In this document: positions 6,140 to 14,706 of the stretch, in pieces
Numbering within the stretch: position 1 is the first letter of the stretch
Layout: each line of letters begins with the position of its first letter
NCBI GenBank assembly: GCA_946617655.1
Contig: CAMOKL010000021.1
Span: 1-23,879 of the forward strand
Direction of reading: 5' to 3'
DNA length: 23,879 nt
Origin: Anaeroplasma sp902783745
GTDB taxonomy: Bacteria; Bacillota_I; Bacilli_A; Acholeplasmatales; Anaeroplasmataceae
Translations under genes and position numbers: made by a program
The notes under the pieces: generated by a model
The model's database searches: none
Seen by the model: the letters and a program-made list of their open reading frames with translations, nothing else
Told to the model about the DNA's origin: nothing

Positions 6140-7610
6140 ATTCTACCACCTTAAAGTACTTAGCTTTGCAATAGTTTTTACTATCAAGGCTAAGACCCCT
6201 TTCAAAAATTCCGTATTTTCCACCAATCCATCTACCTGGTGTTGCTTTAAATACATAATTAAAATAATTATTGTTATATCCTAGCATATAGCTATTATCA
6301 ACATACTTCATCATAAATATAACATTTTTCTTATCATATTTAATATCTTCTAAAATAACTTCTTCTTTATTAAAGCCACCACTAATTAATTGTAGATGAA
6401 CTATATCATCTATTTTAATTAATCTCATATATTGATATTCCATACCCATATATGTAAATCCTATATCACTTTTTGAATCTACTAAATCAAATTCTAATTT
6501 AGTTTTAACAGTAAAAGTATTATAGTATAGCTTTGTTAATAATAAATTTGGTTGAAGATCTAATTTAGTTTTACCTAATTCATTATAATATGGATTAAGT
6601 ACTAATCCATTATCAAATTTAAACCAAGAATCTTTAATATTTGCAGGAGTTTGCCACATTAAAGAAAGCTTATTAGATTTAAAATTATCAGAAACCTGTA
6701 TTTTATAATTACTCTTTTTATTTATTAAATATTCATGACTTAATACAGGAGAACCTCCAAGCATTTCATCACGACAATCTCCTATTATAGGCCAATCATT
6801 AACCCATTTAACAGGTTCTAAATGACATATTCTTCCTTGCGGTCCCTTATCTTGGAAATGAATGAAGGCATAATCTTTTTTATTAATCTTAACCAAACCA
6901 CCTTGATGAGGTCCATTAATAGATAATACATCATTTGTTAGTAATACTATCTTTTCCTCATAAGGTCCATATATATTTTTACTTCTTAAGCATACTTGCC
7001 ATCCAGACTTAACACTTCCTGCAGGAGCTAAGATATAATAATATTTATTAATATAATAAATCTTTGGTCCTTCTATAGTTGGTTGTGTATTATGTCCATC
7101 AAATATAATCTTATAATCACTGCTAATATTTTCTTTTAAATCACATGATACTTCATATAATCCAAGTACTGAATTAAATCCACATTTAGATTTGGCAAAA
7201 CCACAAACTAAATAACATTTATCATCATTTGTCCATATAGGGCATGGGTCTATAACTCCAGGATTATCAATAAGCTTATTAAACTTAAATTCTCCATTTT
7301 CTATATCATCTGTTTGATATACATATATTCCTTTACCATACATAGGTACAATAATATAAAATATACCATTATGATATCTAATTGATGGTGCCCATGCACC
7401 CTCACCATGTCTAACATTATCAAATTCAATAAATGGTAGATTATTATAAACATATCTTAAAATCTTCCAGTCGACTAAATTCTTACTTTTTAAAATAGGA
7501 ACTCCTGGTGTATCTGAAAATGAAGATGATACTAAATAATAACTACCTTTATATTTAATTATATCTGGATCTGAATAATCAGAATTTATTATTGGATTAT
7601 TGTATATCAT
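6129..7610 (-). CDS. Glycoside hydrolase family 43, xylosidase/arabinofuranosidase type
   Basis: A 493-residue enzyme expected to release xylose or arabinose from short plant oligosaccharides. An N-terminal five-bladed propeller (about 5-300) carries the GH43 triad: general base D14 in YSDPD, pKa-setting D121 in GVIDPCPIW and acid E180 in TIEGPKIYY, plus H235 in GPHQGGL near the central metal site. Residues about 303-493 look like the concanavalin-like C-terminal domain of GH43 beta-xylosidases (VSDNFKSNKLSLMWQ). There is no signal peptide, so it is cytoplasmic and depends on imported oligosaccharides. AGAGGT before the ATG supports the start, 11 bases after rseP; the 3' end overlaps rlmD. 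Its location inside a housekeeping operon is unusual. Exact specificity cannot be told from sequence. Confidence 0.9.
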   Translation of the reverse strand: MIYNNPIINSDYSDPDIIKYKGSYYLVSSSFSDTPGVPILKSKNLVDWKILRYVYNNLPFIEFDNVRHGEGAWAPSIRYHNGIFYIIVPMYGKGIYVYQTDDIENGEFKFNKLIDNPGVIDPCPIWTNDDKCYLVCGFAKSKCGFNSVLGLYEVSCDLKENISSDYKIIFDGHNTQPTIEGPKIYYINKYYYILAPAGSVKSGWQVCLRSKNIYGPYEEKIVLLTNDVLSINGPHQGGLVKINKKDYAFIHFQDKGPQGRICHLEPVKWVNDWPIIGDCRDEMLGGSPVLSHEYLINKKSNYKIQVSDNFKSNKLSLMWQTPANIKDSWFKFDNGLVLNPYYNELGKTKLDLQPNLLLTKLYYNTFTVKTKLEFDLVDSKSDIGFTYMGMEYQYMRLIKIDDIVHLQLISGGFNKEEVILEDIKYDKKNVIFMMKYVDNSYMLGYNNNYFNYVFKATPGRWIGGKYGIFERGLSLDSKNYCKAKYFKVVEYAD

Positions 7611-7621
7611 ATTAATACCTC

Positions 7622-9319
7622 TTAAAAGAAACGCATTATATCATGTATTGTGATATAAACTAATAAAATCATTAATAAGACGAAGAATACAGTATTAATA
7701 ATACTTTCAACCTTCTTATTAACTTTCTTTCTTGTAACCGCCTCAACTAAAACAAAAACTATTCTACCACCATCTAAGGCTGGGATTGGTAATAGATTCA
7801 TTATTCCAATATTTACAGAAAGCATTGCCATAAATGCTAATAATACTAAGAATCCAGAATTAATATATGATTGTATCATTGCAAATATACCAACAAAGCT
7901 TGATAAATCATTAACACTAATTTGTCTTACGGTTTGTGGCCATATTAATAGCTTTAATGTTCTAAATATTATTGTAAAATCAGAACCAAAACGCATAAAT
8001 GCGTCTCCAATGCATTCAAAGAATGAGAAATGATATGATGGAGATACACCAATTAAAACCTTAAAATATTCCACATTTTGGCTTTCTAATACCTCATGTG
8101 TATATGGTTCTACTACTTCTGATTTTTCTTGATATGTATAATTATCTTTTTCTTCGTTGTAATGGTAATAAGTAAATGTTACATTAGGTAGGTTATTATC
8201 ACTTGACTCATAAAAATATTTAATAATATTTCCCCAAGTTAAGCATTCACCTTGATATATAACATCATCCCCATTTTTCATTGAAGTTATAATATCACCC
8301 TTAGTAATATCACTAGTACCATTTTTATATCTTAGTGATATAGTACCAAGCTTTAAACCTGTAATTGTTGTAATAGTATCATCATTAAGCTTTAAATCAT
8401 ATGTTCTATTTATTCTATCTTCTTTTGATACACCAATATTAGAAAGTCCAATAGATACAACATATGAATAAGCTTCAAATGTATCTTCTTTTACAATATT
8501 ATTGTCTGACTTATCCTTATACTTGATTTTATATGATGTTACATATTCTTTATGCATTTTATCAAATGTATTTGTAACATCATACCAGCTATTAGTTTTT
8601 ACATCATTAATAGCTAATATTTCATCACCTGCTTCTAATATATTAGCTACTGGATATAAATCCATAGTAGAACCAATTGTATTAGAATTCATATTAGGTA
8701 CACCTGTTGCGAAAGAAACAATTAAATAAATAACCATAGCTAATATGAAGTTCATAAATGGTCCTGCGAAAAGTGTTGCAAGACGTAATAGCCAATGCTT
8801 TGAATCAAATGAACGTTCATATGGTTCTATTTGTAATCTCTTACTATTATCAAATACATAATAAGCTTCTTTTGATACATTAAAGTATCTATCCTGTAAG
8901 CCATCATTTATTGTTATATATAATGGCTCATCATCTTTACCTGTTAAATCAAATGATACAACATTACCTCTTACCTCAGCATCCATCTTATTATCTAGTA
9001 TAAGTTCAGTTACAGTATCATTTGATAAATTTAAGCCTATTTCTTCTGATACCTTAACTAAACCATCAGTTAGCTGTTCTCCAGCCATTTGTACATATCC
9101 ACCAAGTGGTATTAGACGAATACAAAATAAAGTTTCTTTAAATTGATGCTTATAGATTATTGGTCCAAAGCCTATTGAATATTCATGGCATAATATACCA
9201 GATTTTTTAGCAACAATTAAATGTCCTAATTCATGTAATGAGATAATTATACCAATTATTAATATAAATGCGATTATGGCAAGTAATACAAGCCAAAATC
9301 CTGTTATTTCCAAAAACAT
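7622..9319 (-). CDS. rseP: RseP/RasP-type intramembrane site-2 zinc metalloprotease
   Basis: A 565-residue intramembrane protease of the RIP family that cuts membrane-bound anti-sigma factors and remnant signal peptides. The first membrane helix holds HELGH (29-33). A second helix follows FDSKHWLLRLATLFAGPFMNF (around 170-200). The third zinc ligand is in NLLPIPALDGG (D516), and a last helix ends the protein. A PDZ-like domain begins near residue 205 (ILEAGDEILAINDVKTNSWYD); a second such stretch around 320-390 contains TKGDIITSMKNGD. Relatives such as Bacillus RasP are about 420 residues, so this one is enlarged: roughly 70 extra residues lie between the GGYVQMAGE stretch and the second helix, and the soluble region is longer. 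It overlaps the dxr stop by one base (TAATG), giving coupled translation. Confidence 0.92.
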   Translation of the reverse strand: MFLEITGFWLVLLAIIAFILIIGIIISLHELGHLIVAKKSGILCHEYSIGFGPIIYKHQFKETLFCIRLIPLGGYVQMAGEQLTDGLVKVSEEIGLNLSNDTVTELILDNKMDAEVRGNVVSFDLTGKDDEPLYITINDGLQDRYFNVSKEAYYVFDNSKRLQIEPYERSFDSKHWLLRLATLFAGPFMNFILAMVIYLIVSFATGVPNMNSNTIGSTMDLYPVANILEAGDEILAINDVKTNSWYDVTNTFDKMHKEYVTSYKIKYKDKSDNNIVKEDTFEAYSYVVSIGLSNIGVSKEDRINRTYDLKLNDDTITTITGLKLGTISLRYKNGTSDITKGDIITSMKNGDDVIYQGECLTWGNIIKYFYESSDNNLPNVTFTYYHYNEEKDNYTYQEKSEVVEPYTHEVLESQNVEYFKVLIGVSPSYHFSFFECIGDAFMRFGSDFTIIFRTLKLLIWPQTVRQISVNDLSSFVGIFAMIQSYINSGFLVLLAFMAMLSVNIGIMNLLPIPALDGGRIVFVLVEAVTRKKVNKKVESIINTVFFVLLMILLVYITIHDIMRFF

Positions 9320-10458
9320 TATTTAATATACCTTTCTTTTATCTCATTTATTAACTTAGTAGATAATGATAATACATTCTCTAAGTTATATTCTATTTTA
9401 CTGTATTTAGGATTAGATATTTCATCATAAATGATTTTTTCTATGTCTAAAAACTCAATATAGTCATTTAAAAATAGCCATACAGCAGCTTCATTTGAAG
9501 CATTTAATACTGCAAGATAGCATCCACCTTTTTTTGCAGCTTGATATGCATATGATAAGCATGGGAATCTATCATGAGATAATTCTTCAAAGCTTAAGTT
9601 TAAGCCAATTAATGATAATGGCTTTGAATTTAGCTTTGAATGTGATGGATATCTTAATGCATAAGCAATTGGAGTTCTCATATCTGCAGAACCTATTGCG
9701 GCCTTAATTACACCATCGTTATATTCAACCATTGAATGAACTATTGATTCTTTATGTAATATTGTTGATATCTTTTCATATGGAATATCAAATAAATAAT
9801 GAGCTTCTATTACTTCAAAACCTTTATTCATCATAGTTGCTGAATCGATAGTAATTTTACTACCCATTTTCCAATTTGGATGATTTAAGGCTTGATCTTT
9901 TGAAACGCCTTTTAATTGTTCTCTTGTTTTATCTCTAAAAGAACCACCTGATGCAGTAATTATTAGTTTTTTAACATCAGCCTTATCTTCACCTGTTAAG
10001 CATTCTAATATCGCAGAATGTTCTGAATCAATAGGTGTTAGCATAACATTATATTCTTTAATTAAAGATTTTATAATATCTCCTGCAACAACTAATGTTT
10101 CTTTATTAGCAAGAGCAATATTTTTTCTTGACTTAATAGCATAAACAGTTGGATTTAATCCTGCGATTCCAACTAAAGCATTAACAAATAATTCATTATC
10201 ATATTTATGATAGCTTGCTATTTCTAACAATCCACTATCACCATAAACAATAATAGGGTTATATGAAAGCTTTAAATCATTTTTTTCTCTAAAGCATACT
10301 ATTTCAGGTTTGAATTCTTCTATTATTTCTTTAGCAAGTTTTAAATCTCTTCCTAAAGATAAACCTACTACCTTAAAATCATTTGGGTTTTGTTTAATTA
10401 CATCAAGTGTTTGTGTTCCAATTGATCCTGAAGCACCAACTAAATATATATACTTCAT
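9319..10458 (-). CDS. dxr: 1-deoxy-D-xylulose 5-phosphate reductoisomerase
   Basis: A 379-residue cytoplasmic enzyme that converts 1-deoxyxylulose 5-phosphate to 2-C-methyl-D-erythritol 4-phosphate with NADPH, the committed step of the MEP isoprenoid pathway. The N-terminus has the nucleotide-binding GASGSIGTQTLDVI. The active site includes ANKETLV, the metal ligands D144 and E146 in IDSEHSA and E215 in NKGFEVIEAH, the flexible loop with HPNWKMG, and MRTPIAYALRYP. Length is normal for the family. GGAG before the ATG and the cdsA stop only about ten bases upstream place it second in cdsA-dxr-rseP, the usual Bacillota order. The organism therefore makes isoprenoids by the MEP route. Confidence 0.97.
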   Translation of the reverse strand: MKYIYLVGASGSIGTQTLDVIKQNPNDFKVVGLSLGRDLKLAKEIIEEFKPEIVCFREKNDLKLSYNPIIVYGDSGLLEIASYHKYDNELFVNALVGIAGLNPTVYAIKSRKNIALANKETLVVAGDIIKSLIKEYNVMLTPIDSEHSAILECLTGEDKADVKKLIITASGGSFRDKTREQLKGVSKDQALNHPNWKMGSKITIDSATMMNKGFEVIEAHYLFDIPYEKISTILHKESIVHSMVEYNDGVIKAAIGSADMRTPIAYALRYPSHSKLNSKPLSLIGLNLSFEELSHDRFPCLSYAYQAAKKGGCYLAVLNASNEAAVWLFLNDYIEFLDIEKIIYDEISNPKYSKIEYNLENVLSLSTKLINEIKERYIK

Positions 10459-10467
10459 TATAATCTC

Positions 10468-11415
10468 CTAAGCAATTGGTAATAAATGAGAAATTACAAA
10501 TATAAATAATAAGAATATTGCAGATGCAAAGAAGGCAGAATCAAATCTATCTAATACACCACCATGTCCTGGAAATATATTTGAATAATCCTTTATACCA
10601 AAATTTCTTTTTAACTTTGAAGCAATTAAATCTCCGATTTGAGAAGATACAGATAAGCTTATTGATAATAAAATTGCGAATAATACTAAACCAAACATAC
10701 CTAATTTTTGATAATCAAATACATTCTTAAAGAAATCTACATCACCAAAACCAAATAGTTTTGAAACATATGGATAAAAAATAATTAAAAGGCTTCCTAA
10801 TATAGAGGCAACAATTGTACCTCCAAATGCGCCTTCCCATGTCTTTTTAGGTGAAATATTTGGTGCCATTTTGTGTTTTCCTAAAAGCATACCAAATACT
10901 AAAGCAAATATATCTGTTGAAACTGTAATAACAAATAAATATACAATAAATCTAATTCCAAGTAATCTTAATACAGATAAAGCTCCTGCACATAATGAAA
11001 CATATAATATTGCAATATAAAGCTTACCTAAATCAGATACATTATAATCATGTACAAATACCAAACCAGACATTAATACAATAAGCATAAATAATAAAAC
11101 TGTAACTGGCTGGAATGCTGTAGATAAGTTAATGTGGTCAATACCTTTTGTAACAATAGATGAAATACCTAAATTCTTAGATGCCATATATGTTACAGAT
11201 AAATACAAGAACAGCATTAAAATAATGCTAATTATTCTCATTGGTATACCTATTCTTTTTTCTTTGGAATACATAGCTAGCAATTCAAGCATTGCAATGA
11301 CTGCAAAAAGCATTACAACAAACTCAAAAACTCTTTCCATTGCTTCTGATGGAACTAAAACAAGTGGGACTAGTATTATAGCCATAAGAATTCCAGTGAT
11401 TATTCTTTGCTTCAT
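10468..11415 (-). CDS. cdsA: Phosphatidate cytidylyltransferase
   Basis: A 315-residue polytopic membrane enzyme that makes CDP-diacylglycerol from phosphatidate and CTP, the branch point for anionic phospholipids. About eight hydrophobic segments are followed by the family signature near the C-terminus, SKLKRNFGIKDYSN then FPGHGGVLDRFDS. SPKKTWEGAFGG is also typical. I place the start at the ATG at 11415 (MKQRIITG) rather than at a longer frame opening at 11439, because GAGGT lies six bases before the inner ATG and the longer N-terminus is unlike the family. It begins the operon cdsA-dxr-rseP-GH43-rlmD, with its own promoter after the frr terminator. uppS, usually just before it, is absent. 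Confidence 0.96.
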   Translation of the reverse strand: MKQRIITGILMAIILVPLVLVPSEAMERVFEFVVMLFAVIAMLELLAMYSKEKRIGIPMRIISIILMLFLYLSVTYMASKNLGISSIVTKGIDHINLSTAFQPVTVLLFMLIVLMSGLVFVHDYNVSDLGKLYIAILYVSLCAGALSVLRLLGIRFIVYLFVITVSTDIFALVFGMLLGKHKMAPNISPKKTWEGAFGGTIVASILGSLLIIFYPYVSKLFGFGDVDFFKNVFDYQKLGMFGLVLFAILLSISLSVSSQIGDLIASKLKRNFGIKDYSNIFPGHGGVLDRFDSAFFASAIFLLFIFVISHLLPIA

Positions 11416-11451
11416 ATAAATACCTCTATTATCACACAAAAATACAAATGT

Positions 11452-11460
11452 ATTATAACA
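11452..11460 (-). promoter_or_regulatory. Extended -10 promoter of the cdsA operon
   Basis: On the minus strand TATAAT (11452-11457) preceded by TGT gives an extended -10, about 37 bases before the cdsA start and after the frr terminator. No good -35 is seen. Confidence 0.5.
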
Positions 11461-11475
11461 TTAAAAAATATAAAA

Positions 11476-11505
11476 GAAAAGAAAAATACTCCGTATGGAG
11501 TATTT
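11476..11505 (-). terminator. Rho-independent terminator after frr
   Basis: A perfect 9-bp stem AAATACTCC/GGAGTATTT (11484-11492 with 11497-11505) with a 4-base loop is followed on the minus strand by a T-rich tract. It separates pyrH-frr from cdsA. Confidence 0.93.
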
Positions 11506-11514
11506 CACATATTT

Positions 11515-12069
11515 TTATATAGTCATTAATTCTTTTGACTTTTCTTCAGTTGCAGATTCAATCTTTTTAATATATGAATCTGTCATCTTTTGAACATCAT
11601 CTAAAGCAGCTGTTTCACTATCTTCAGGCAATTCTAATTTCTTAACTGCATCATTAAGATCTCTTCTTACATTTCTAATGCCAACCTTAGCATTTTCTTC
11701 AAGCTTTCCAACTTGCTTAACTAATTCTCTTCTTCTTTCTTCTGTCATTTGAGGTAATACTAAACGAATACCATTAGAGTCAGATTGAGGAGTTAAGCCT
11801 AATTGTGATGCATAAATTGCAGATTCAATAGTCTTAATAACTGATTTATCATAAGGCTTGATATAAAGCTGATTTGCTTCAGGAATTGAAATTGAAGCAA
11901 CCTGCTTAACTGGAGTTGGAACTCCGTAATAATCAATTTGAACAGTATCTAGTAATGCAGGATTTGCTCTACCTGTACGTACTGTTGTTAATTCATGGTG
12001 ATATGCTTCTAAACACTTACCCATTCTTTCTTCGCCCTCTAAAAGGGTCATTTCTAATTCTTCTTCCAT
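11515..12069 (-). CDS. frr: Ribosome recycling factor
   Basis: A 184-residue protein that, with EF-G, splits post-termination ribosomes. It has the family hallmarks: HHELTTVRTGRANPALLD near the N-terminus, YGVPTPVKQVASISIPE, LGLTPQSDSNGIRLVLPQMT, and ERRRELVKQVGK followed by the long helices of the three-helix bundle. The start is placed at the ATG at 12069 (MEEELEMTLLEG). A TTG four codons earlier also opens the frame, but the GGAGG ribosome binding site lies between the two, so the ATG must be used. The length then equals the usual 185 or so. It follows pyrH by 12 bases and ends at a strong terminator. Confidence 0.97.
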   Translation of the reverse strand: MEEELEMTLLEGEERMGKCLEAYHHELTTVRTGRANPALLDTVQIDYYGVPTPVKQVASISIPEANQLYIKPYDKSVIKTIESAIYASQLGLTPQSDSNGIRLVLPQMTEERRRELVKQVGKLEENAKVGIRNVRRDLNDAVKKLELPEDSETAALDDVQKMTDSYIKKIESATEEKSKELMTI

Positions 12070-12081
12070 GTAATCCTCCAA

Positions 12082-12789
12082 TTAAATTATTACTAATGTT
12101 CCTATCTTTTCGCCCTTAACAGCTTTTACGATATTTCCATTCTTGTTCATGTTAAATACAATTAGCTGAAGCTTATTATCCTTACATAATGATGCTGCAG
12201 TAGAATCCATAACCTTTAAATCTCTTGCTAAAATTTCTTTGAATGAAATTTCATCAAACATCTTAGCATTTGGATTTGTCTTAGGATCTGAATCATAAAT
12301 ACCTTCAGTACCATTCTTTGCCATTAATACAACTTCGGCACCAATTTCTGTTGCACGTAACACACATGCAGTATCAGTTGAGAAATAAGGAGAGCCAAGT
12401 CCACCAACGAAAATACATACTCTACCCTTTTCTAAATGTCTAATTGCTTTTCTTCTAATATAAGGCTCTGCAACCTGATTAACAGTAATTGCAGTCATAA
12501 CTCTTGTTGGAACACCTAAATGCTCTAATGCATCCTGAACAGCAAGACCATTCATGATTGTTGCAAGCATTCCCATATAGTCTGCTTGAGCACGGTCCAT
12601 ACCTAAACCTTCAGCAGTCTTTCCTCTCCAGATATTACCGCCACCAACAACGATACCAATCTGAATTCCAAGATCATGTGCTTCTTTAATCTGTTTTGCG
12701 ATTTCATTAACTGTCATTGGATCAATACCAAATTCAGTATTTCCCTTTAAAGCTTCACCTGAAAGCTTTAGTAAAACACGATTGTACAT
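12082..12789 (-). CDS. pyrH: Uridylate kinase
   Basis: A 235-residue amino-acid-kinase-fold enzyme phosphorylating UMP to UDP with ATP, for RNA and cell-wall precursor synthesis; the family forms hexamers and is usually GTP-activated and UTP-inhibited. Visible marks are LLKLSGEAL at the N-terminus, VVGGGNIWRG, the DRAQADYMGMLATIMN helix, VGGLGSPYFSTDTACVLRA and GTEGIYDSDPKTNP. The length is normal for the family. AGGAGG before the ATG supports the start. A terminator separates it from tsf upstream, so it forms a two-gene unit with frr. Confidence 0.97.
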   Translation of the reverse strand: MYNRVLLKLSGEALKGNTEFGIDPMTVNEIAKQIKEAHDLGIQIGIVVGGGNIWRGKTAEGLGMDRAQADYMGMLATIMNGLAVQDALEHLGVPTRVMTAITVNQVAEPYIRRKAIRHLEKGRVCIFVGGLGSPYFSTDTACVLRATEIGAEVVLMAKNGTEGIYDSDPKTNPNAKMFDEISFKEILARDLKVMDSTAASLCKDNKLQLIVFNMNKNGNIVKAVKGEKIGTLVII

Positions 12790-12844
12790 TTTCTTTTCCT
12801 CCTACTTTTTGCTTACTAGATATATTTTACACTGAAATAAGTCT

Positions 12845-12877
12845 AAAAAAAAGAGAGAATATTATAAATATTCCCTC
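12845..12877 (-). terminator. Rho-independent terminator after tsf
   Basis: An 11-bp stem (12853-12863 with 12867-12877, one G-U pair) with a 3-base loop is followed on the minus strand by nine T. It splits the rpsB-tsf unit from pyrH-frr. The pyrH promoter must lie in the roughly 55 bases after it; TAAAAT near 12820 on the minus strand is a candidate -10. Confidence 0.93.
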
Positions 12878-12898
12878 ATTTGTTTTATCAAAGCGAAA

Positions 12899-13804
12899 TT
12901 ACTTTGCAGCAGCAACTTGTGCAGCAACTTCTGCAGCGAAATCTGCTTCAACCTTTTCGATACCTTCACCAACTTCAAGACGGATGAATGTTTCAACAGT
13001 TGACTTAGATGCAGCAACATATTCTTCAACAGTCTGATCTGGATTCTTAACGAATGGTTGAGATAATAAGCAAATTGCCTTTAATTCCTTGTCTAAACGA
13101 CCTGGAACAATCTTTTCAGCAATAATATTTTCAGGCTTTGGTTTAGCAGCTTGAGCATTTTCATTTAAAGCTGTAGTTAAGATAACTTCTCTTTCCTTAG
13201 CGATTACATCTTCAGAAATGTCATCCTTCTTAACGAACTTAGGAGCATTAGCAGCAACATGCATTGCAACATCCTTAGCAACAGCTTCATCATTACCATT
13301 TAATAATGAAATAGCAACAATCTTACCACCCATATGCTTATATAAACCAAATACTTGGTTATCATTCTTATTTAATACTGTTACACGACGTAAAGAAATC
13401 TTTTCGCCGATAACACCTGAAGCTTCAAGAATAATTGTTTCTAATGTCTTACCATTTGATACAACTTGTAGAGCTTCTTCAGTATTTGTAGCATTAGATG
13501 CTGCAAGTACTGTACCAACTTCATCTAATAAATCAATGAACTTTTGATTTTGAGCTACGAAGTCAGTTTGAGAATTTAATTCGAAAGCAACAACCTTGTT
13601 ACCATTTTGTGCAAAAGAGCAAAGACCTTCAGCAGCAACTGCGCCAGCCTTCTTTTGAGCCTTAGCAATACCGTGTTCACGTAACCAAACAACAGCCTTT
13701 TCCATATCGCCTTCTGATGCTGTAAGAGCCTTCTTGCAGTCCATCATACCAGCAGATGTCTTTTCACGTAATTCTTTTACCATTGATGCAGTAATTGTAG
13801 CCAT
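12899..13804 (-). CDS. tsf: Translation elongation factor Ts
   Basis: A 301-residue guanine-nucleotide exchange factor for EF-Tu. The N-terminal UBA-like domain has VKELREKTSAGMMDCKKAL and the core has the nucleotide-exchange stretch NSQTDFVAQNQKF (TDFVA motif). Near the C-terminus it has LLSQPFVKNPDQTVEEYV, as usual. Start ATG at 13804 is preceded by AGGAGG at good spacing. It follows rpsB by 14 bases in the conserved rpsB-tsf order and is closed by a terminator. Confidence 0.98.
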   Translation of the reverse strand: MATITASMVKELREKTSAGMMDCKKALTASEGDMEKAVVWLREHGIAKAQKKAGAVAAEGLCSFAQNGNKVVAFELNSQTDFVAQNQKFIDLLDEVGTVLAASNATNTEEALQVVSNGKTLETIILEASGVIGEKISLRRVTVLNKNDNQVFGLYKHMGGKIVAISLLNGNDEAVAKDVAMHVAANAPKFVKKDDISEDVIAKEREVILTTALNENAQAAKPKPENIIAEKIVPGRLDKELKAICLLSQPFVKNPDQTVEEYVAASKSTVETFIRLEVGEGIEKVEADFAAEVAAQVAAAK

Positions 13805-13818
13805 GTTGTTCCTCCTAA

Positions 13819-14706
13819 TTAGTTAGCCTTAGCTTCAGTTGAAGCTTCCTTAGCTGGAGCTTCCTTCTTTGCAGCAGGCTTCTTAGCTGCAGGCTTCTTG
13901 CCATCCTTGTTGTAGTTCTTCTTAGCTGGTCTATCAACCTTCTTGTTTTCTCTTTCAGGCATAGAAGTATCTTGAGATTGATCGATAGCTTCCTTAGACT
14001 CTTCATACTTTTCAACAACACCACCGTTAGCTTCTACAACAGCGTTTGCCATAACCCATGTAACTAACTTAACAGCACGAATTGCGTCATCGTTAGCAGG
14101 GATAACATAATCAACATCATCAGGATCACAGTTTGTATCAACAATACCAAATACTGGGATGTTTAACTTTCTTGCTTCTAAAATAGCATTATGTTCCTTA
14201 CGAGGATCAACGATGAATAAAGCATCTGGTAACTTCTTCATATCCTTGATACCGCCTAAGAACTTTTCTAACTTTTCTCTTTCAGATAAAAGCTTAACAA
14301 CTTCCTTCTTAGTTAACTTAGCGAAGTCGCCATCTTCTTCCATCTTATATAAATCTTGTAATCTCTTGATTCTCTTCTTAATTGTCTTGAAGTTAGTTAA
14401 AGTACCACCTAACCATCTTTGGTTAACGTAGAATTGACCAGAACGAGCTGCTTCTTCCTTAACTGCTTCTTGAGCTTGCTTCTTTGTACCTACGAATAAT
14501 ACTGTACCGCCATCCTTAGCGATATTAGCTAATGCTGCATATGCTTCTTCGATACAAGCTGCAGTCTTTTGTAAATCGATAATATAAATACCGTTTCTAG
14601 ATGTGAAGATGTACTTAGCCATCTTAGGATTCCATCTACGAGTTGCGTGTCCGAAATGAACACCAGACTCTAATAATTGTTTCATTGAAACTACTGATTC
14701 AGACAT
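13819..14706 (-). CDS. rpsB: 30S ribosomal protein S2
   Basis: A 295-residue ribosomal protein. Family marks are MKQLLESGVHFGHATRRWNP at the N-terminus, RNGIYIIDLQKT, VNQRWLGGTLTNFKT, DALFIVDPRKEHNAI and VDTNCDPDDVDYVIPANDDA. The start is set at the ATG at 14706 because GGAGG lies eight bases before it; an in-frame start at 14802 would add 32 residues unlike S2 that overlap the leader RNA. The C-terminus has an extra basic tail of about 45 residues with AAKKPAAKK-type repeats. It is the first gene of rpsB-tsf, with its own promoter and a leader of about 120 bases. Confidence 0.98.
   Translation of the reverse strand: MSESVVSMKQLLESGVHFGHATRRWNPKMAKYIFTSRNGIYIIDLQKTAACIEEAYAALANIAKDGGTVLFVGTKKQAQEAVKEEAARSGQFYVNQRWLGGTLTNFKTIKKRIKRLQDLYKMEEDGDFAKLTKKEVVKLLSEREKLEKFLGGIKDMKKLPDALFIVDPRKEHNAILEARKLNIPVFGIVDTNCDPDDVDYVIPANDDAIRAVKLVTWVMANAVVEANGGVVEKYEESKEAIDQSQDTSMPERENKKVDRPAKKNYNKDGKKPAAKKPAAKKEAPAKEASTEAKAN

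Noticed and set aside
12717..13037. Plus-strand open frame across the pyrH-tsf junction
   Set aside because: It runs opposite to two certain genes and through a terminator hairpin, and has no recognisable domain.
13218..13547. Plus-strand open frame of 109 codons within tsf
   Set aside because: It is fully antisense to tsf, with no start signals; a shadow of the coding bias.
13815..14024. Minus-strand frame of 69 codons rich in Leu, Arg and Lys at the end of rpsB
   Set aside because: It is the shifted frame of the Ala/Lys repeat tail of S2. It has no ribosome binding site of its own.
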